The notes below the pieces were generated by a model, which did no database searches, was not told the origin of the DNA, and was given only the letters and a program-made list of their open reading frames with translations. From an uncultured Bacteroidota bacterium (GTDB lineage: Bacteria; Bacteroidota; Bacteroidia; 2-12-FULL-35-15): DNA of 32,367 nucleotides. This document shows positions 15,184 to 23,626 of this stretch, one piece after another. The translations under genes and the position numbers were made by a program. The stretch covers positions 1 through 32,367 of the forward strand of contig CAIRRW010000262.1 of assembly GCA_903881065.1 (NCBI GenBank), written 5' to 3'. Position 1 is the first letter of the stretch, and each line of letters begins with the position of its first letter.

Positions 15184-17880
15184 ATGAAATTACCAAAACG
15201 ATCCTACTCGGTAGCAAATAAAATAATGCTGATGATTGTTGTAGCATCAGTATATTTTTTTGTAGGTCAGGACGGGTTTTGGTTGGCTATAGGTAACGAC
15301 AATGTTATTACTTTAGTTTCCACTTCTGGTATAGCCTTAGCTGCAGTTTTATTATTAGGTAACTTTATATGGCCAGGAATTTTGCTTGGTGCACTCATTT
15401 ATAATTTTGTATTATTCTATTCGGACAATACATTATCACCATCCACTATTTATTTTTCAACCATATTGGTCAGTATTGGCAGTACTTGCCAAGCAGTTTT
15501 GGGAGACTACTTGATAAGGCGGTTCTGTAATGAATTAAATCCATTTGAAAAAACACAAGATGTGTTTCGATTTGTTTTTATTACCTTATTTATTTGTTTA
15601 ACTACAGCAACAATAAATTCGGTAGCAATAAATTTTATTGATATTCAATCTCGAATTTATCATCATAATTTATGGTTTTCAAGTTGGATAAGTGAGGTAT
15701 CAGGAATTTTTCTTTTTGTTCCATTTCTGATAGGATGGGGAAGCAGTTATAAAGAAAAGCCAGATAAAAGGTATTTTATCACATCAAGTTTTTTATACTT
15801 TCTAATAATATTAATAGGTGGAATAATATTTTTAGGATGGTTTCCAACTACTTTACAGTTTCGTAAATCTTACTTTATGTTGCCAATTTTACTTTGGGCA
15901 GCTTTTCGATTTAAAGAAAGAGAAGTATCAACTGCGATATCGATTTCTTCTATACTTGCTTATTTAGGAACTGTGAAAGGTTTAGGGCCTTTCGCCGCTG
16001 AATCCTTAGGCGATTCATTTATTTCATCTCAACTATATGTTACAATAATAAGTATTACAATTTTAGTACTTAGGGCCGCCGTTTCCGAACGTAGTAAATC
16101 GGCAGAGGAATTACAAGTGGCCCATGATGAGTTAAAATTGCTGGCGGAGGAACGTAAAACTAAACTGAATACAACTTTAAAAGAAGTTGAAGATTATCAA
16201 AAAAGAATAGATAATATTTTTAATGTATTATTGAAATATACTGTGTTAAATTTTTCTGAGAAAGCACCAATAAGTGATAGATCGGACGAGATAGATGCAA
16301 TAGCGGCAGGGTTAAATACATTAGGTGAAGAGTTGCAGTTTTCAATCTCGGCAGAAAAGAAATATATTGAAAATCTGGAAATAATAAATAGCTTATTACA
16401 AGATAGTGAACAGCAAATTCAAACGATTTTTGAAAATGCTCCTGAAGCCGTTTTGGTTATGGATTCGGATGGTATTGTTGAAAGATGGAACCCAACCGCA
16501 GAAGAAATATTTGGGTGGTTGTCACATGAAATAATTGGTAAGCCTTTTCAAGATTTTGTTGTGCCTCTAGTTCATCGCGATGCTTATAATAAGGGCATTA
16601 AACATTTCTTAGTTGGTAAAAAGAAACATGTCTTAAATAAACCAATAGAACTTGAAGTAATAAATAGAAAAGGAGAAATGTTTTTTATTTCACTAAATGT
16701 TTCACCTACATTTATTAAAGGTAAGTACTTGTTTATAGCGTTTGCAAGGGATATTACTGAAATAAAAACAGCAGAAAGGGAACTTAAACGTTCTCAGGCT
16801 TTCTTGAACTCTGTGGTTGAAAATATACCCAACATGCTTTTTATTAAAGATGCTGATGAACTAAAATTTGTTAGACTTAATAAAGCAGGGGAAGATTTAT
16901 TAGGGTATACCCGTACAGATTTAGTTGGAAGGAATGATTATGATTTCTTTCCGAAGGAACAGGCTGAATTTTTTATTCAGAAGGATAAGGAAGTTTTGAA
17001 AAGTGGTAGACTGTTTGAAATCCCTGAAGAACAAATACAGACTAAATATAAAGGGATAAGAATATTAGAAACAAAAAAAATTCCACTTTTTGATGAAAAT
17101 GGCAAACCTCAATATTTACTTGGAATATCAAATGATATAACCGAAAGAATAAAGATGGAAGAGGAGTTGAAACAAAAGTCATTGGAACTTATTCGTTCAA
17201 ATACCGAGTTGGAACAATTTGCTTACGTTGCCTCACATGATTTGCAGGAACCATTGAGAATGGTTAATAGTTATGTTCAATTGTTGGCAAAAAGGTATAA
17301 AAACAAATTGGATCAAGATGCTAATGACTTTATTGGATATGCCGTAGATGGTAGCAATCGGATGAAGAAATTAATCCAAAGCTTGTTGGAATACTCCCGA
17401 ATAAACAGAGTTAAACCTTTTGAGCCTGTTGATATATATAGTTTGATAAAAGATGTATTAAAGGATTTGCAGAATAGGATAAATGAGAATAATGCTAAAA
17501 TAATATATGAAGACTTGCCAGTTATTTTTGGTGATTATGTTTTGCTTGGGCAACTTTTCTTGAACTTAATAATAAATGCGATTAAGTTTAAGGGAGTTGA
17601 AGATCCGGAAATAATAATCGCATGGACGAAACAGAAGGATGAATATTTATTCTCAGTAAAGGATAACGGGATAGGAATTCAAAAAGAATACGCAGAAAAA
17701 ATATTTGTCATTTTCCAACAATTACATTCTAAACAAAAATATGAAGGGACAGGAATTGGTCTTGCTGTTTGTAAAAAAATAGTTGAGCGTCATGGCGGAA
17801 GAATTTGGATAGAATCAATTATTGGCGAGGGAACAACTTTTTATTTTACCATTAAGGAAAATCTAAAAAATCCTAATTAG
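15184..17880 (+). CDS. MASE1-PAS-PAS sensor histidine kinase
   Basis: The 898-residue inner-membrane kinase has about eight hydrophobic segments in residues 1-300, with the MASE1-like FIWPGILLGALIYNF. A coiled-coil/linker region follows to about 405. PAS 1 (about 408-525) contains ENAPEAVLVMDSDGIVERWN. PAS 2 (about 540-655) contains ENIPNMLFIKDADELKFVRLN. The HisKA domain has phospho-acceptor H685 in YVASHDLQEPLRMV. The HATPase domain has the N-box LFLNLIINAIKFKG, G1 VKDNGIGIQ, and EGTGIGLAVCKKIVERHGG. The H-box type matches phytochrome-like kinases that use Rcp1-like receivers, as found at the start of this operon. MASE1 ligands are unknown. A terminator follows. Confidence 0.93.
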   Translation: MKLPKRSYSVANKIMLMIVVASVYFFVGQDGFWLAIGNDNVITLVSTSGIALAAVLLLGNFIWPGILLGALIYNFVLFYSDNTLSPSTIYFSTILVSIGSTCQAVLGDYLIRRFCNELNPFEKTQDVFRFVFITLFICLTTATINSVAINFIDIQSRIYHHNLWFSSWISEVSGIFLFVPFLIGWGSSYKEKPDKRYFITSSFLYFLIILIGGIIFLGWFPTTLQFRKSYFMLPILLWAAFRFKEREVSTAISISSILAYLGTVKGLGPFAAESLGDSFISSQLYVTIISITILVLRAAVSERSKSAEELQVAHDELKLLAEERKTKLNTTLKEVEDYQKRIDNIFNVLLKYTVLNFSEKAPISDRSDEIDAIAAGLNTLGEELQFSISAEKKYIENLEIINSLLQDSEQQIQTIFENAPEAVLVMDSDGIVERWNPTAEEIFGWLSHEIIGKPFQDFVVPLVHRDAYNKGIKHFLVGKKKHVLNKPIELEVINRKGEMFFISLNVSPTFIKGKYLFIAFARDITEIKTAERELKRSQAFLNSVVENIPNMLFIKDADELKFVRLNKAGEDLLGYTRTDLVGRNDYDFFPKEQAEFFIQKDKEVLKSGRLFEIPEEQIQTKYKGIRILETKKIPLFDENGKPQYLLGISNDITERIKMEEELKQKSLELIRSNTELEQFAYVASHDLQEPLRMVNSYVQLLAKRYKNKLDQDANDFIGYAVDGSNRMKKLIQSLLEYSRINRVKPFEPVDIYSLIKDVLKDLQNRINENNAKIIYEDLPVIFGDYVLLGQLFLNLIINAIKFKGVEDPEIIIAWTKQKDEYLFSVKDNGIGIQKEYAEKIFVIFQQLHSKQKYEGTGIGLAVCKKIVERHGGRIWIESIIGEGTTFYFTIKENLKNPN

Positions 17881-17903
17881 AAACACGAAATTATAGGTAT
17901 AAG

Positions 17904-17940
17904 AAACTCCATTCAAAAATCAATCTGAATGGAGTTTTTT
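17904..17940 (+). terminator. Intrinsic terminator after the histidine kinase
   Basis: AAACTCCATTCA pairs perfectly with TGAATGGAGTTT (12 bp) around a 10-base loop and is followed by a T run. It lies between convergent genes, so it may also act on the minus strand. Confidence 0.88.
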
Positions 17941-17960
17941 ATTAATCGAAAGTGTATTAA

Positions 17961-18164
17961 TTATTTTACTCCTTCGCCCACTTTAGGCTTTGCGGTAGTA
18001 ACTGTATCCATGGCAGCAGAAACGCTTTTACTTGCAGCGTTGAACAAAGAGTCCATTTTTGCTTTTTTAGCGGCTTCGTCTTTTGCTTTTTGTTCAGCAG
18101 ATGGGCCACAAGAAATGATACTTAATGCACCAATAATAAATAAGAAAGAAAATATTTTTTTCAT
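17961..18164 (-). CDS. Small Ala/Lys-rich lipoprotein
   Basis: The 67-residue protein has a lipoprotein signal peptide: MKKIFSFLFIIGALSIISCG with lipobox I-I-S-C and acylated C19. The mature part (about 48 residues) is charged and Ala-rich (EQKAKDEAAKKAKMDSL), predicted helical, ending in a flexible tail. A minus-strand TACTTTTG (18202-18209) lies 37 bases upstream as a -7 box. It is convergent with the kinase operon and divergent from sodA. Small lipoproteins of this type are widespread in Bacteroidota; function is unknown. Confidence 0.82.
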   Translation of the reverse strand: MKKIFSFLFIIGALSIISCGPSAEQKAKDEAAKKAKMDSLFNAASKSVSAAMDTVTTAKPKVGEGVK

Positions 18165-18201
18165 TTTGTGATTTTTAGTTAATTAGTTTTAATCTATGAG
18201 G

Positions 18202-18209
18202 CAAAAGTA
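18202..18209 (-). promoter_or_regulatory. Putative -7 element for the small lipoprotein
   Basis: On the minus strand this reads TACTTTTG (TAnnTTTG). No well-placed -33 box is seen. Confidence 0.45.
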
Positions 18210-18340
18210 ATTATAATGCTAAGTAATAATTTTGATATTCAGAATTTTAACTTTTTTTATAGGAAGCAACTGGAGATGAAATTAGATAATATATACATTA
18301 TCTAATTAAAACATTTGATAAAACACTTGTAAAAAATAAC

Positions 18341-18348
18341 TACCTTTG
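18341..18348 (+). promoter_or_regulatory. -7 element of sodA
   Basis: TACCTTTG matches TAnnTTTG, 40 bases before the ATG. A TTTG at 18314-18317 is 23 bases upstream, slightly long for a -33 box. The leader also holds one TTAAACAA (18360-18367). Confidence 0.6.
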
Positions 18349-18388
18349 AGAAGAATAAATTAAACAATTAACTTATAAAATAAATATT

Positions 18389-18994
18389 ATGGCTTTTGAA
18401 TTACCTAAATTAAATTATGCATACAATGCATTAGAACCACACATTGATGCTCGCACAATGGAAATACATCATACAAAACATCATCAAGCATATGTAACAA
18501 ATTTGAACAATGCTTTGGCTGGTTCGGATGCTGAGAAATTAAGTATTGAAGATATTTGTAAGAATATTTCTAAATATCCAATGCCAGTTCGTAATAACGG
18601 CGGGGGGCATTTTAATCACTCCATGTTTTGGAACATTATGTCACCAAATGCTGGAGGAGAACCAACAGGAGAATTAGCAGGAGCTATTAATTCAGCATTT
18701 GGAACATTCGCTGAATTCAAGAATCAATTCGCTGCTGCTGCTGCTACACGTTTTGGTTCAGGGTGGGCATGGCTTTTAGTAAAGGATAGTAAATTGGTAG
18801 TGAGTTCTACTCCTAATCAGGATAATCCATTAATGGATGTTGCAGACATAAAAGGTACTCCGATTTTAGGGATTGATGTCTGGGAGCATGCATATTATCT
18901 TCACTATCAGAATAGACGGCCTGATTATGTTGCTGCATTTTGGAATGTTATAAACTGGAATGAAGTTGCAAAACGTTTGAAAGAGGCGAAATAG
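18389..18994 (+). CDS. sodA: Superoxide dismutase, Mn-type
   Basis: The enzyme dismutates superoxide to oxygen and peroxide. The 201 residues carry metal ligands H27 ([12 protein letters not shown]), the second His of [11 protein letters not shown], and Asp and His of [12 protein letters not shown]. Metal preference can be read from the sequence: glycine in GGGHFNH and glutamine in [11 protein letters not shown] are the Mn-type pattern, whereas Fe-type enzymes have the glutamine in NAAQ.WNH. It could still be cambialistic. No signal peptide is present. It shows that the organism meets oxygen despite the multiheme cytochrome at the other end. Confidence 0.96.
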   Translation: MAFELPKLNYAYNALEPHIDARTMEIHHTKHHQAYVTNLNNALAGSDAEKLSIEDICKNISKYPMPVRNNGGGHFNHSMFWNIMSPNAGGEPTGELAGAINSAFGTFAEFKNQFAAAAATRFGSGWAWLLVKDSKLVVSSTPNQDNPLMDVADIKGTPILGIDVWEHAYYLHYQNRRPDYVAAFWNVINWNEVAKRLKEAK

Positions 18995-19011
18995 TATTTA
19001 TTTATTGTTAC

Positions 19012-19080
19012 GCGAAAACGCAAGTTCATATAAGGGTTATACAGTAGTATTTCGCTTTTATGGATTTTGCGTTTTTTATT
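19012..19080 (+). terminator. Possible terminator after sodA with two competing pairings
   Basis: AAAACGCAA (19015-19023) can pair with TTGCGTTTT (19067-19075), which is followed by TTATT. The overlapping GCGAAA (19012-19017) can instead pair with TTTCGC (19050-19055). The first would be terminator-like, with a large 43-base internal region. The two pairings are mutually exclusive at the left arm. Confidence 0.4.
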
Positions 19081-19153
19081 AATTGTATGTAAGATTATTA
19101 AATAATGAAGTTTCAACTTTAAATGGATTTAAATTCATAAAGATTAGTTTTAT

Positions 19154-19729
19154 ATGAAGGTAGGCTTGTTTTTTGGTTCTTTTAATCCAATACATGTCGG
19201 GCATATGGTCATTGCAAATTATATGCTTGAATATACCGATTTGGATAGAATTTGGTTCGTAATTTCTCCTCAGAATCCTTTGAAAGACAAGAAAAGTTTA
19301 CTTGATGAGAAGCAACGTTTGCACATGGTAAATTTGACAATCGGAGATAGCAATAAATACATGGCAAGTAATATCGAATTCAAACTTCCTAAACCATCAT
19401 ACACCATTAATACGTTAGCTCACTTGAATGAGAAATACCCTCAACACGAGTTTGTATTAATAATGGGTGCAGATAATTTAAAGACCTTTCATAAATGGAA
19501 AAATTATGAAGAGATTTTAAATCAGTATGAATTATATGTTTACCCACGGAATTACAGCGATGGAGGTAAGTTGGAAAAATATCCCAAAGTAAAATTGATA
19601 CCTGCCCCATTGATGGAAATATCATCAACGGCAATCAGGCAGGCAATAAAAGAAAAAAAGGATGTTCGTTATTTTATGTCGATTGAAGCATGGCAATATT
19701 TAAAATCAATGCACTTTTATGAAAAATAA
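19154..19729 (+). CDS. nadD: Nicotinate-nucleotide adenylyltransferase
   Basis: The enzyme adenylates nicotinate mononucleotide in NAD synthesis. The 191 residues have the nucleotidyltransferase motif GSFNPIHVGH (8-17, with the two catalytic histidines), the family segment ISPQNPLKDK, the FVLIMGADNLKTFHKWKNYEEIL block, and the C-terminal SSTAIRQAIKEKKDVRYF. It lies 160 bp after sodA and is complete. Confidence 0.97.
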   Translation: MKVGLFFGSFNPIHVGHMVIANYMLEYTDLDRIWFVISPQNPLKDKKSLLDEKQRLHMVNLTIGDSNKYMASNIEFKLPKPSYTINTLAHLNEKYPQHEFVLIMGADNLKTFHKWKNYEEILNQYELYVYPRNYSDGGKLEKYPKVKLIPAPLMEISSTAIRQAIKEKKDVRYFMSIEAWQYLKSMHFYEK

Positions 19730-19753
19730 TATGTTCACGATTTTTTTTCTTCT

Positions 19754-19761
19754 TACTTTTG
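19754..19761 (+). promoter_or_regulatory. -7 element before the secreted protein gene
   Basis: TACTTTTG fits TAnnTTTG. Transcription from it would begin close to 19768, so the track's ATG at 19766 would be at or before the transcript start. This argues for the second ATG at 19790. Confidence 0.5.
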
Positions 19762-19789
19762 ATCGATGAATAATAGAAAATCTACTAAC

Positions 19790-20302
19790 ATGAAAATGAA
19801 GTTATTTAGTTGTTGTTTTATTTTGTTTAGCATAATGTTTCCTTTTTCGGAAATTTTTGCTCAGGCAAAATATAGTAAAGGATATATAATAATGCTGAAC
19901 AATGACACTTTGAAAGGGGAGATTAAATCGAATGCTAAAAGAACGTTTGATAATTTCACCAAAATTGCGTATAGAAAAAGTGATGGTAATGAAATTAAAA
20001 CTTTTCTTCCAAAGAAAGTAAAAGGATATTATGTTGATAGTAGTACTTATGTTTCAAAAAAGATTGATGATGAGGTGATGTTTGTAAAGCTGCTTTCATC
20101 CACCACTTCAACGGATAAAATATATGAGGTGCAAACCCAATACGATTCGATGAATGAAACAAAAGTCGCAACAGATTATTATATTGAGAAGGATAATAAG
20201 GATTTTGTCAAAATAAAATCGAAAAAATCAACTAAGTTGATCGAAGATGCAAAGGCGAAAAAGAAAAAAATAGAAGTTGTGGATTTAGAAGTAAAAGATT
20301 AA
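19790..20302 (+). CDS. Secreted protein of unknown function
   Basis: With the start at 19790 the protein has 170 residues: signal peptide MKMKLFSCCFILFSIMFPFSEIFAQ, then a mature part opening with KGYIIMLNNDTLKGEIKSN. That 'GYI..NNDTLKGEI' opening is seen at the N-terminus of many uncharacterised exported Bacteroidota proteins. The rest is predicted beta-rich, then ends in a Lys-rich tail (KSKKSTKLIEDAKAKKKKIEVV). The 178-aa track start at 19766 would put eight polar residues before the signal peptide and lies at the predicted transcript start. The gene is convergent with tadA, with a gap of only nine bases. No function is assigned. Confidence 0.8.
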   Translation: MKMKLFSCCFILFSIMFPFSEIFAQAKYSKGYIIMLNNDTLKGEIKSNAKRTFDNFTKIAYRKSDGNEIKTFLPKKVKGYYVDSSTYVSKKIDDEVMFVKLLSSTTSTDKIYEVQTQYDSMNETKVATDYYIEKDNKDFVKIKSKKSTKLIEDAKAKKKKIEVVDLEVKD

Positions 20303-20311
20303 TCTGTTAAA

Positions 20312-20761
20312 TTATCTTTTCTTCAAAAAAAATGTTCTCATTAAAATAGCACATTCATCTTGTAAAATGCCTGATACTATGTCCGTTTTAGGATGAAGTA
20401 CTTTTTTTTCATTCAATAGATTATACCCGCGTTTTGTATCTCTGGCTCCAAAAACTAATTTGCCAAGTTGAGACCATCCAATTGCTCCTGCACACATTAC
20501 ACAAGGTTCAAGGGTAACATAAAGTGTACATTCGTCCAAATATTTCCCTCCTAAATAATTTGCTGCAGCTGTTATCACTTGCATTTCTGCATGTGCTGTT
20601 ACATCAGTTAACCTTTCAGTTAGATTATGAGCACGTGCAATTATTCTGTTATTGCAAACTACAATAGCTCCTATAGGGATCTCTTCCTCATCAAATGCTT
20701 TCTGGGCTTCCTTTAATGCTTCATACATAAAATATTCGTTACTTAAAACAGTTAATTCCAT
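20312..20761 (-). CDS. tadA: tRNA-specific adenosine deaminase
   Basis: The enzyme converts A34 to inosine in the tRNA anticodon. The 149 residues carry the zinc cytidine-deaminase motifs: H57-A-E59 in VTAHAEMQVI, and P86-C87-x-x-C90 in LEPCVMCAGAIGWSQL. The substrate-facing EEIPIGAIVV and GARDTKRGYNLL segments fit TadA rather than free-base deaminases. The gene is divergent from the M1 peptidase and convergent with the secreted-protein gene. Confidence 0.94.
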   Translation of the reverse strand: MELTVLSNEYFMYEALKEAQKAFDEEEIPIGAIVVCNNRIIARAHNLTERLTDVTAHAEMQVITAAANYLGGKYLDECTLYVTLEPCVMCAGAIGWSQLGKLVFGARDTKRGYNLLNEKKVLHPKTDIVSGILQDECAILMRTFFLKKR

Positions 20762-20809
20762 TCGGTAAAGATAAGGCAGAATTATTATCTCTCCATTATC
20801 AACTTATTA

Positions 20810-20840
20810 TTTGATAATAAAATAATTTTAACAACCTTTG
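20810..20840 (+). promoter_or_regulatory. Promoter of the M1 peptidase gene
   Basis: TTTG (20810-20813), a 19-base spacer, then AACCTTTG (20833-20840), one mismatch from TAnnTTTG. The ATG is 19 bases further on. Confidence 0.55.
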
Positions 20841-20859
20841 ACAACTGAAAAAATAAGAG

Positions 20860-23547
20860 ATGAAACATACAAAGCACCTTTTCATTATTGTTATTGCGGT
20901 TATATTTTATTCATGCAATGTTTTTAAGAAATCAAATGAGACTACACAGGCATTACCTGTAATCAATTTAGATACAATCGAGAAGGTAGCAAAGACTCCG
21001 CAGACACAGATATATCAGGCATCCGCCACTCGCTTTACTGATATTATTCATACAAAATTAGATGTGAGTTTTGACTTTACTAAGCAGTTTATGTATGGAA
21101 AAGCTACCATTACTGCTAAGCCTTATTTTTATCCAACCTCCTCGGTGGTTCTTGATGCAAGAGGAATGGAAATTAAAGAAGTTGATTTGGTTTATAATGA
21201 TATTCAGCGAAAAGATTATGTAAAACAAGATTCAAAACGAAAATATGAACCTGCAGAAGAAAAAGTTGTTGTCAAGAAGCCTTTAAAATATACCTATTCC
21301 AATGATATTCTCACTATTCAATTAGATAAAGAATATAGAAACACGGAACAGTATAATGTGTACGTAGATTATATAAGTAAGCCGAATGAATTAAAGAAGG
21401 GTGGTGGAAGTGCTGCTATTACTGATGATAAAGGCTTGTATTTTATTAATCCGGAGGGGAAAGAAAAGGATATACCCACTGAAATTTGGACACAAGGCGA
21501 AACGCAATCCAACTCTGCTTGGTTTCCGACTATTGACCGACCTAATGAACGGATGACTCAGGAAATATTTATAACTGTTGACAAAAAGTTTGTTACATTA
21601 TCTAACGGCGAATTAGTTTCTTCATCTGATAATGGCGATAATACCCGCACTGATTATTGGCGAATGGACTTGCCACATGCGCCTTACCTTGCCATGATGG
21701 CAATTGGCGAGTTTTCAATTGTGAAGGATAATTGGCGGGATAAGGAAGTTAATTATTATGTGGAGAAAGAATATGAACCATACGCAAAAGCCATATTTGG
21801 CGCTACTCCTGATATGATTGAATTCTTCTCTAATAGACTAGGAGTACCTTTTGCATGGAATAAATATTCACAGGTTGTAGTTCGCGATTATGTTTCTGGG
21901 TCAATGGAGAATACAAGCGCTACCTTGCATGGTGAGTTTATGAACCGTACAGACCGCGAATTAATTGACCGTAATAACGAAGAATATATTTCGCATGAAC
22001 TATTTCATCAATGGTTTGGTGATTTGGTTACTTGTGAGTCGTGGAGCAATCTGCCACTTAATGAATCCTTTGCAACTTATGGCGAATATCTTTGGGAAGA
22101 GCATAAACGCGGACGCGATGCTGCTGACTATTTAGATGCCAGATCACGTGAAAAATATTTAAATGAAGCCCAACAAAAACAGGTTCCTCTTATTCGGTTT
22201 CAGTATGATGATAGAGAAGAAATGTTTGATGGACATAGCTATGATAAAGGAGGACAGGTACTTCATATGCTCCGGAAGTATGTAGGTGATGATGCTTTTT
22301 TTGCTTCGTTAAAACTGTATCTTGAAACAAATAAGTTTAATTCGGTGGAGATACATAATCTCCGTTTGGCATTTGAACAAGTAACTGGCGAAGACCTCAA
22401 CTGGTTCTTTAATCAATGGTTCCTTTCGTCTGGACATCCTGATATCATTGTTCATTCAAACTATGATGAAACAAATAAAAAAGAAATGGTGGAGATTAAA
22501 CAAGTGCAGGATTTCTCGAAGACTCCATTGTTTATGCTTCCCATTTATGTTGATATATATGCAAATGGAAAAGTAAAGCGCGAGAGAATAACTGTTACCA
22601 AAGCGGATGATATATTTGAATTTGATACTGACACAAAACCCGATTTAGTTAATGTGGATGCTGAAAAACAATTATTATGCACTAAAAATGAATCTAAATC
22701 GATTACTGAATGGGCATTTCAGTATAAATATGCTCCCCTTTATCTTGATCGATACGAAGCTCTTACCCAATGTATTAAGAATATTAATGATTCTATCTGT
22801 GCAAGTACCGTGTTATTGGCATTGAACGATTCATTTTGGGGACTGCGCCAAGATGCGATTGAAGCATTGAAAGAAATTCCTGCAGGTCATGAAAAAGAAA
22901 TTAAAGAAAAACTTGTTAACCTTGCTAAAACAGATACAAAATCGGATGTGCGAGCAATTGCGATAGAATGTTTATCAATTAAATATACAGATAAAGATTT
23001 GGAAATTATATATGCAGATGCGTTGAAAGATAAATCGTATTATGTGTTGGGTTCCGCTTTATATGCTTATTCAAAGGTCAACCCGGAGGAAGCGATGCCG
23101 TTGGCTAAACAATATGAAAACGAAAAGAGCGTAGAGGTTTTGCGTGCCATTGCCGGTTTGTATGCTGATTATGGCGATGATGAAAACAACGAGTTCTTTA
23201 TAAAGTCAGAAAGGAAATTCAAAGGGTTTTCAGCTATTGGTTTCATTGGTGATTATACTTCATTCTTGAAGAATGGCAAGAAAGATGAAACCGTAAATGT
23301 TGGTGTTGACCTGTTGGCAAATATTATAAAAGATGAAAACACAATAAAGTGGGTGGCTTATTATGCCAAGAAATCAATTTTGGACCTTGCTTCCATGTAC
23401 AAAACAAAAGTGAAAACATTGACAGAAGAATTGAACAACTTAAATTCCGATGGTATCAATCCTTTTTCTAAAGAGTTGAAATATCAAATAAACGTTGCTA
23501 AAGCACAATATCAAAAACTCAGTGAAATTTTTGACAGGTTAAAATAA
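20860..23547 (+). CDS. M1-family metallo-aminopeptidase, lipoprotein
   Basis: The 895-residue zinc aminopeptidase is anchored by lipid: the signal MKHTKHLFIIVIAVIFYSC has its acylated cysteine at position 19. The order is an N-terminal beta domain (about 50-300), the GxMEN substrate motif in VSGSMENTSAT, then zinc motif H379-E-L-F-H383 with E402 18 residues later (LPLNESFATYGE). The conserved Tyr region YDKGGQVLHMLRKYVGDD follows. After about residue 640 the sequence becomes helical and repeat-like (ALNDSFWGLRQDAIEALKEI and similar), consistent with an ERAP1/HEAT-like C-terminal region. It probably trims peptides in the periplasm or at the cell surface. The gene is monocistronic and convergent with gpsA. 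Confidence 0.94.
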   Translation: MKHTKHLFIIVIAVIFYSCNVFKKSNETTQALPVINLDTIEKVAKTPQTQIYQASATRFTDIIHTKLDVSFDFTKQFMYGKATITAKPYFYPTSSVVLDARGMEIKEVDLVYNDIQRKDYVKQDSKRKYEPAEEKVVVKKPLKYTYSNDILTIQLDKEYRNTEQYNVYVDYISKPNELKKGGGSAAITDDKGLYFINPEGKEKDIPTEIWTQGETQSNSAWFPTIDRPNERMTQEIFITVDKKFVTLSNGELVSSSDNGDNTRTDYWRMDLPHAPYLAMMAIGEFSIVKDNWRDKEVNYYVEKEYEPYAKAIFGATPDMIEFFSNRLGVPFAWNKYSQVVVRDYVSGSMENTSATLHGEFMNRTDRELIDRNNEEYISHELFHQWFGDLVTCESWSNLPLNESFATYGEYLWEEHKRGRDAADYLDARSREKYLNEAQQKQVPLIRFQYDDREEMFDGHSYDKGGQVLHMLRKYVGDDAFFASLKLYLETNKFNSVEIHNLRLAFEQVTGEDLNWFFNQWFLSSGHPDIIVHSNYDETNKKEMVEIKQVQDFSKTPLFMLPIYVDIYANGKVKRERITVTKADDIFEFDTDTKPDLVNVDAEKQLLCTKNESKSITEWAFQYKYAPLYLDRYEALTQCIKNINDSICASTVLLALNDSFWGLRQDAIEALKEIPAGHEKEIKEKLVNLAKTDTKSDVRAIAIECLSIKYTDKDLEIIYADALKDKSYYVLGSALYAYSKVNPEEAMPLAKQYENEKSVEVLRAIAGLYADYGDDENNEFFIKSERKFKGFSAIGFIGDYTSFLKNGKKDETVNVGVDLLANIIKDENTIKWVAYYAKKSILDLASMYKTKVKTLTEELNNLNSDGINPFSKELKYQINVAKAQYQKLSEIFDRLK

Positions 23548-23602
23548 GCAGATAATTTATAGATTATCTGCCAACTTTTGAGCAGTTAAGTTAGAATCTA
23601 TA
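23548..23602. terminator. Hairpins between convergent peptidase and gpsA genes
   Basis: GCAGATAAT (23548-23556) and ATTATCTGC (23563-23571) form a perfect 9-bp stem with a 6-base loop directly after the peptidase stop. An overlapping longer-range pair, TATAGATT (23558-23565) and AATCTATA (23595-23602), is also possible. No strong T run follows, so this is a likely but imperfect terminator region. Confidence 0.5.
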
Positions 23603-23626
23603 GACTTTAGAGGAAAGTCGAGTGAA

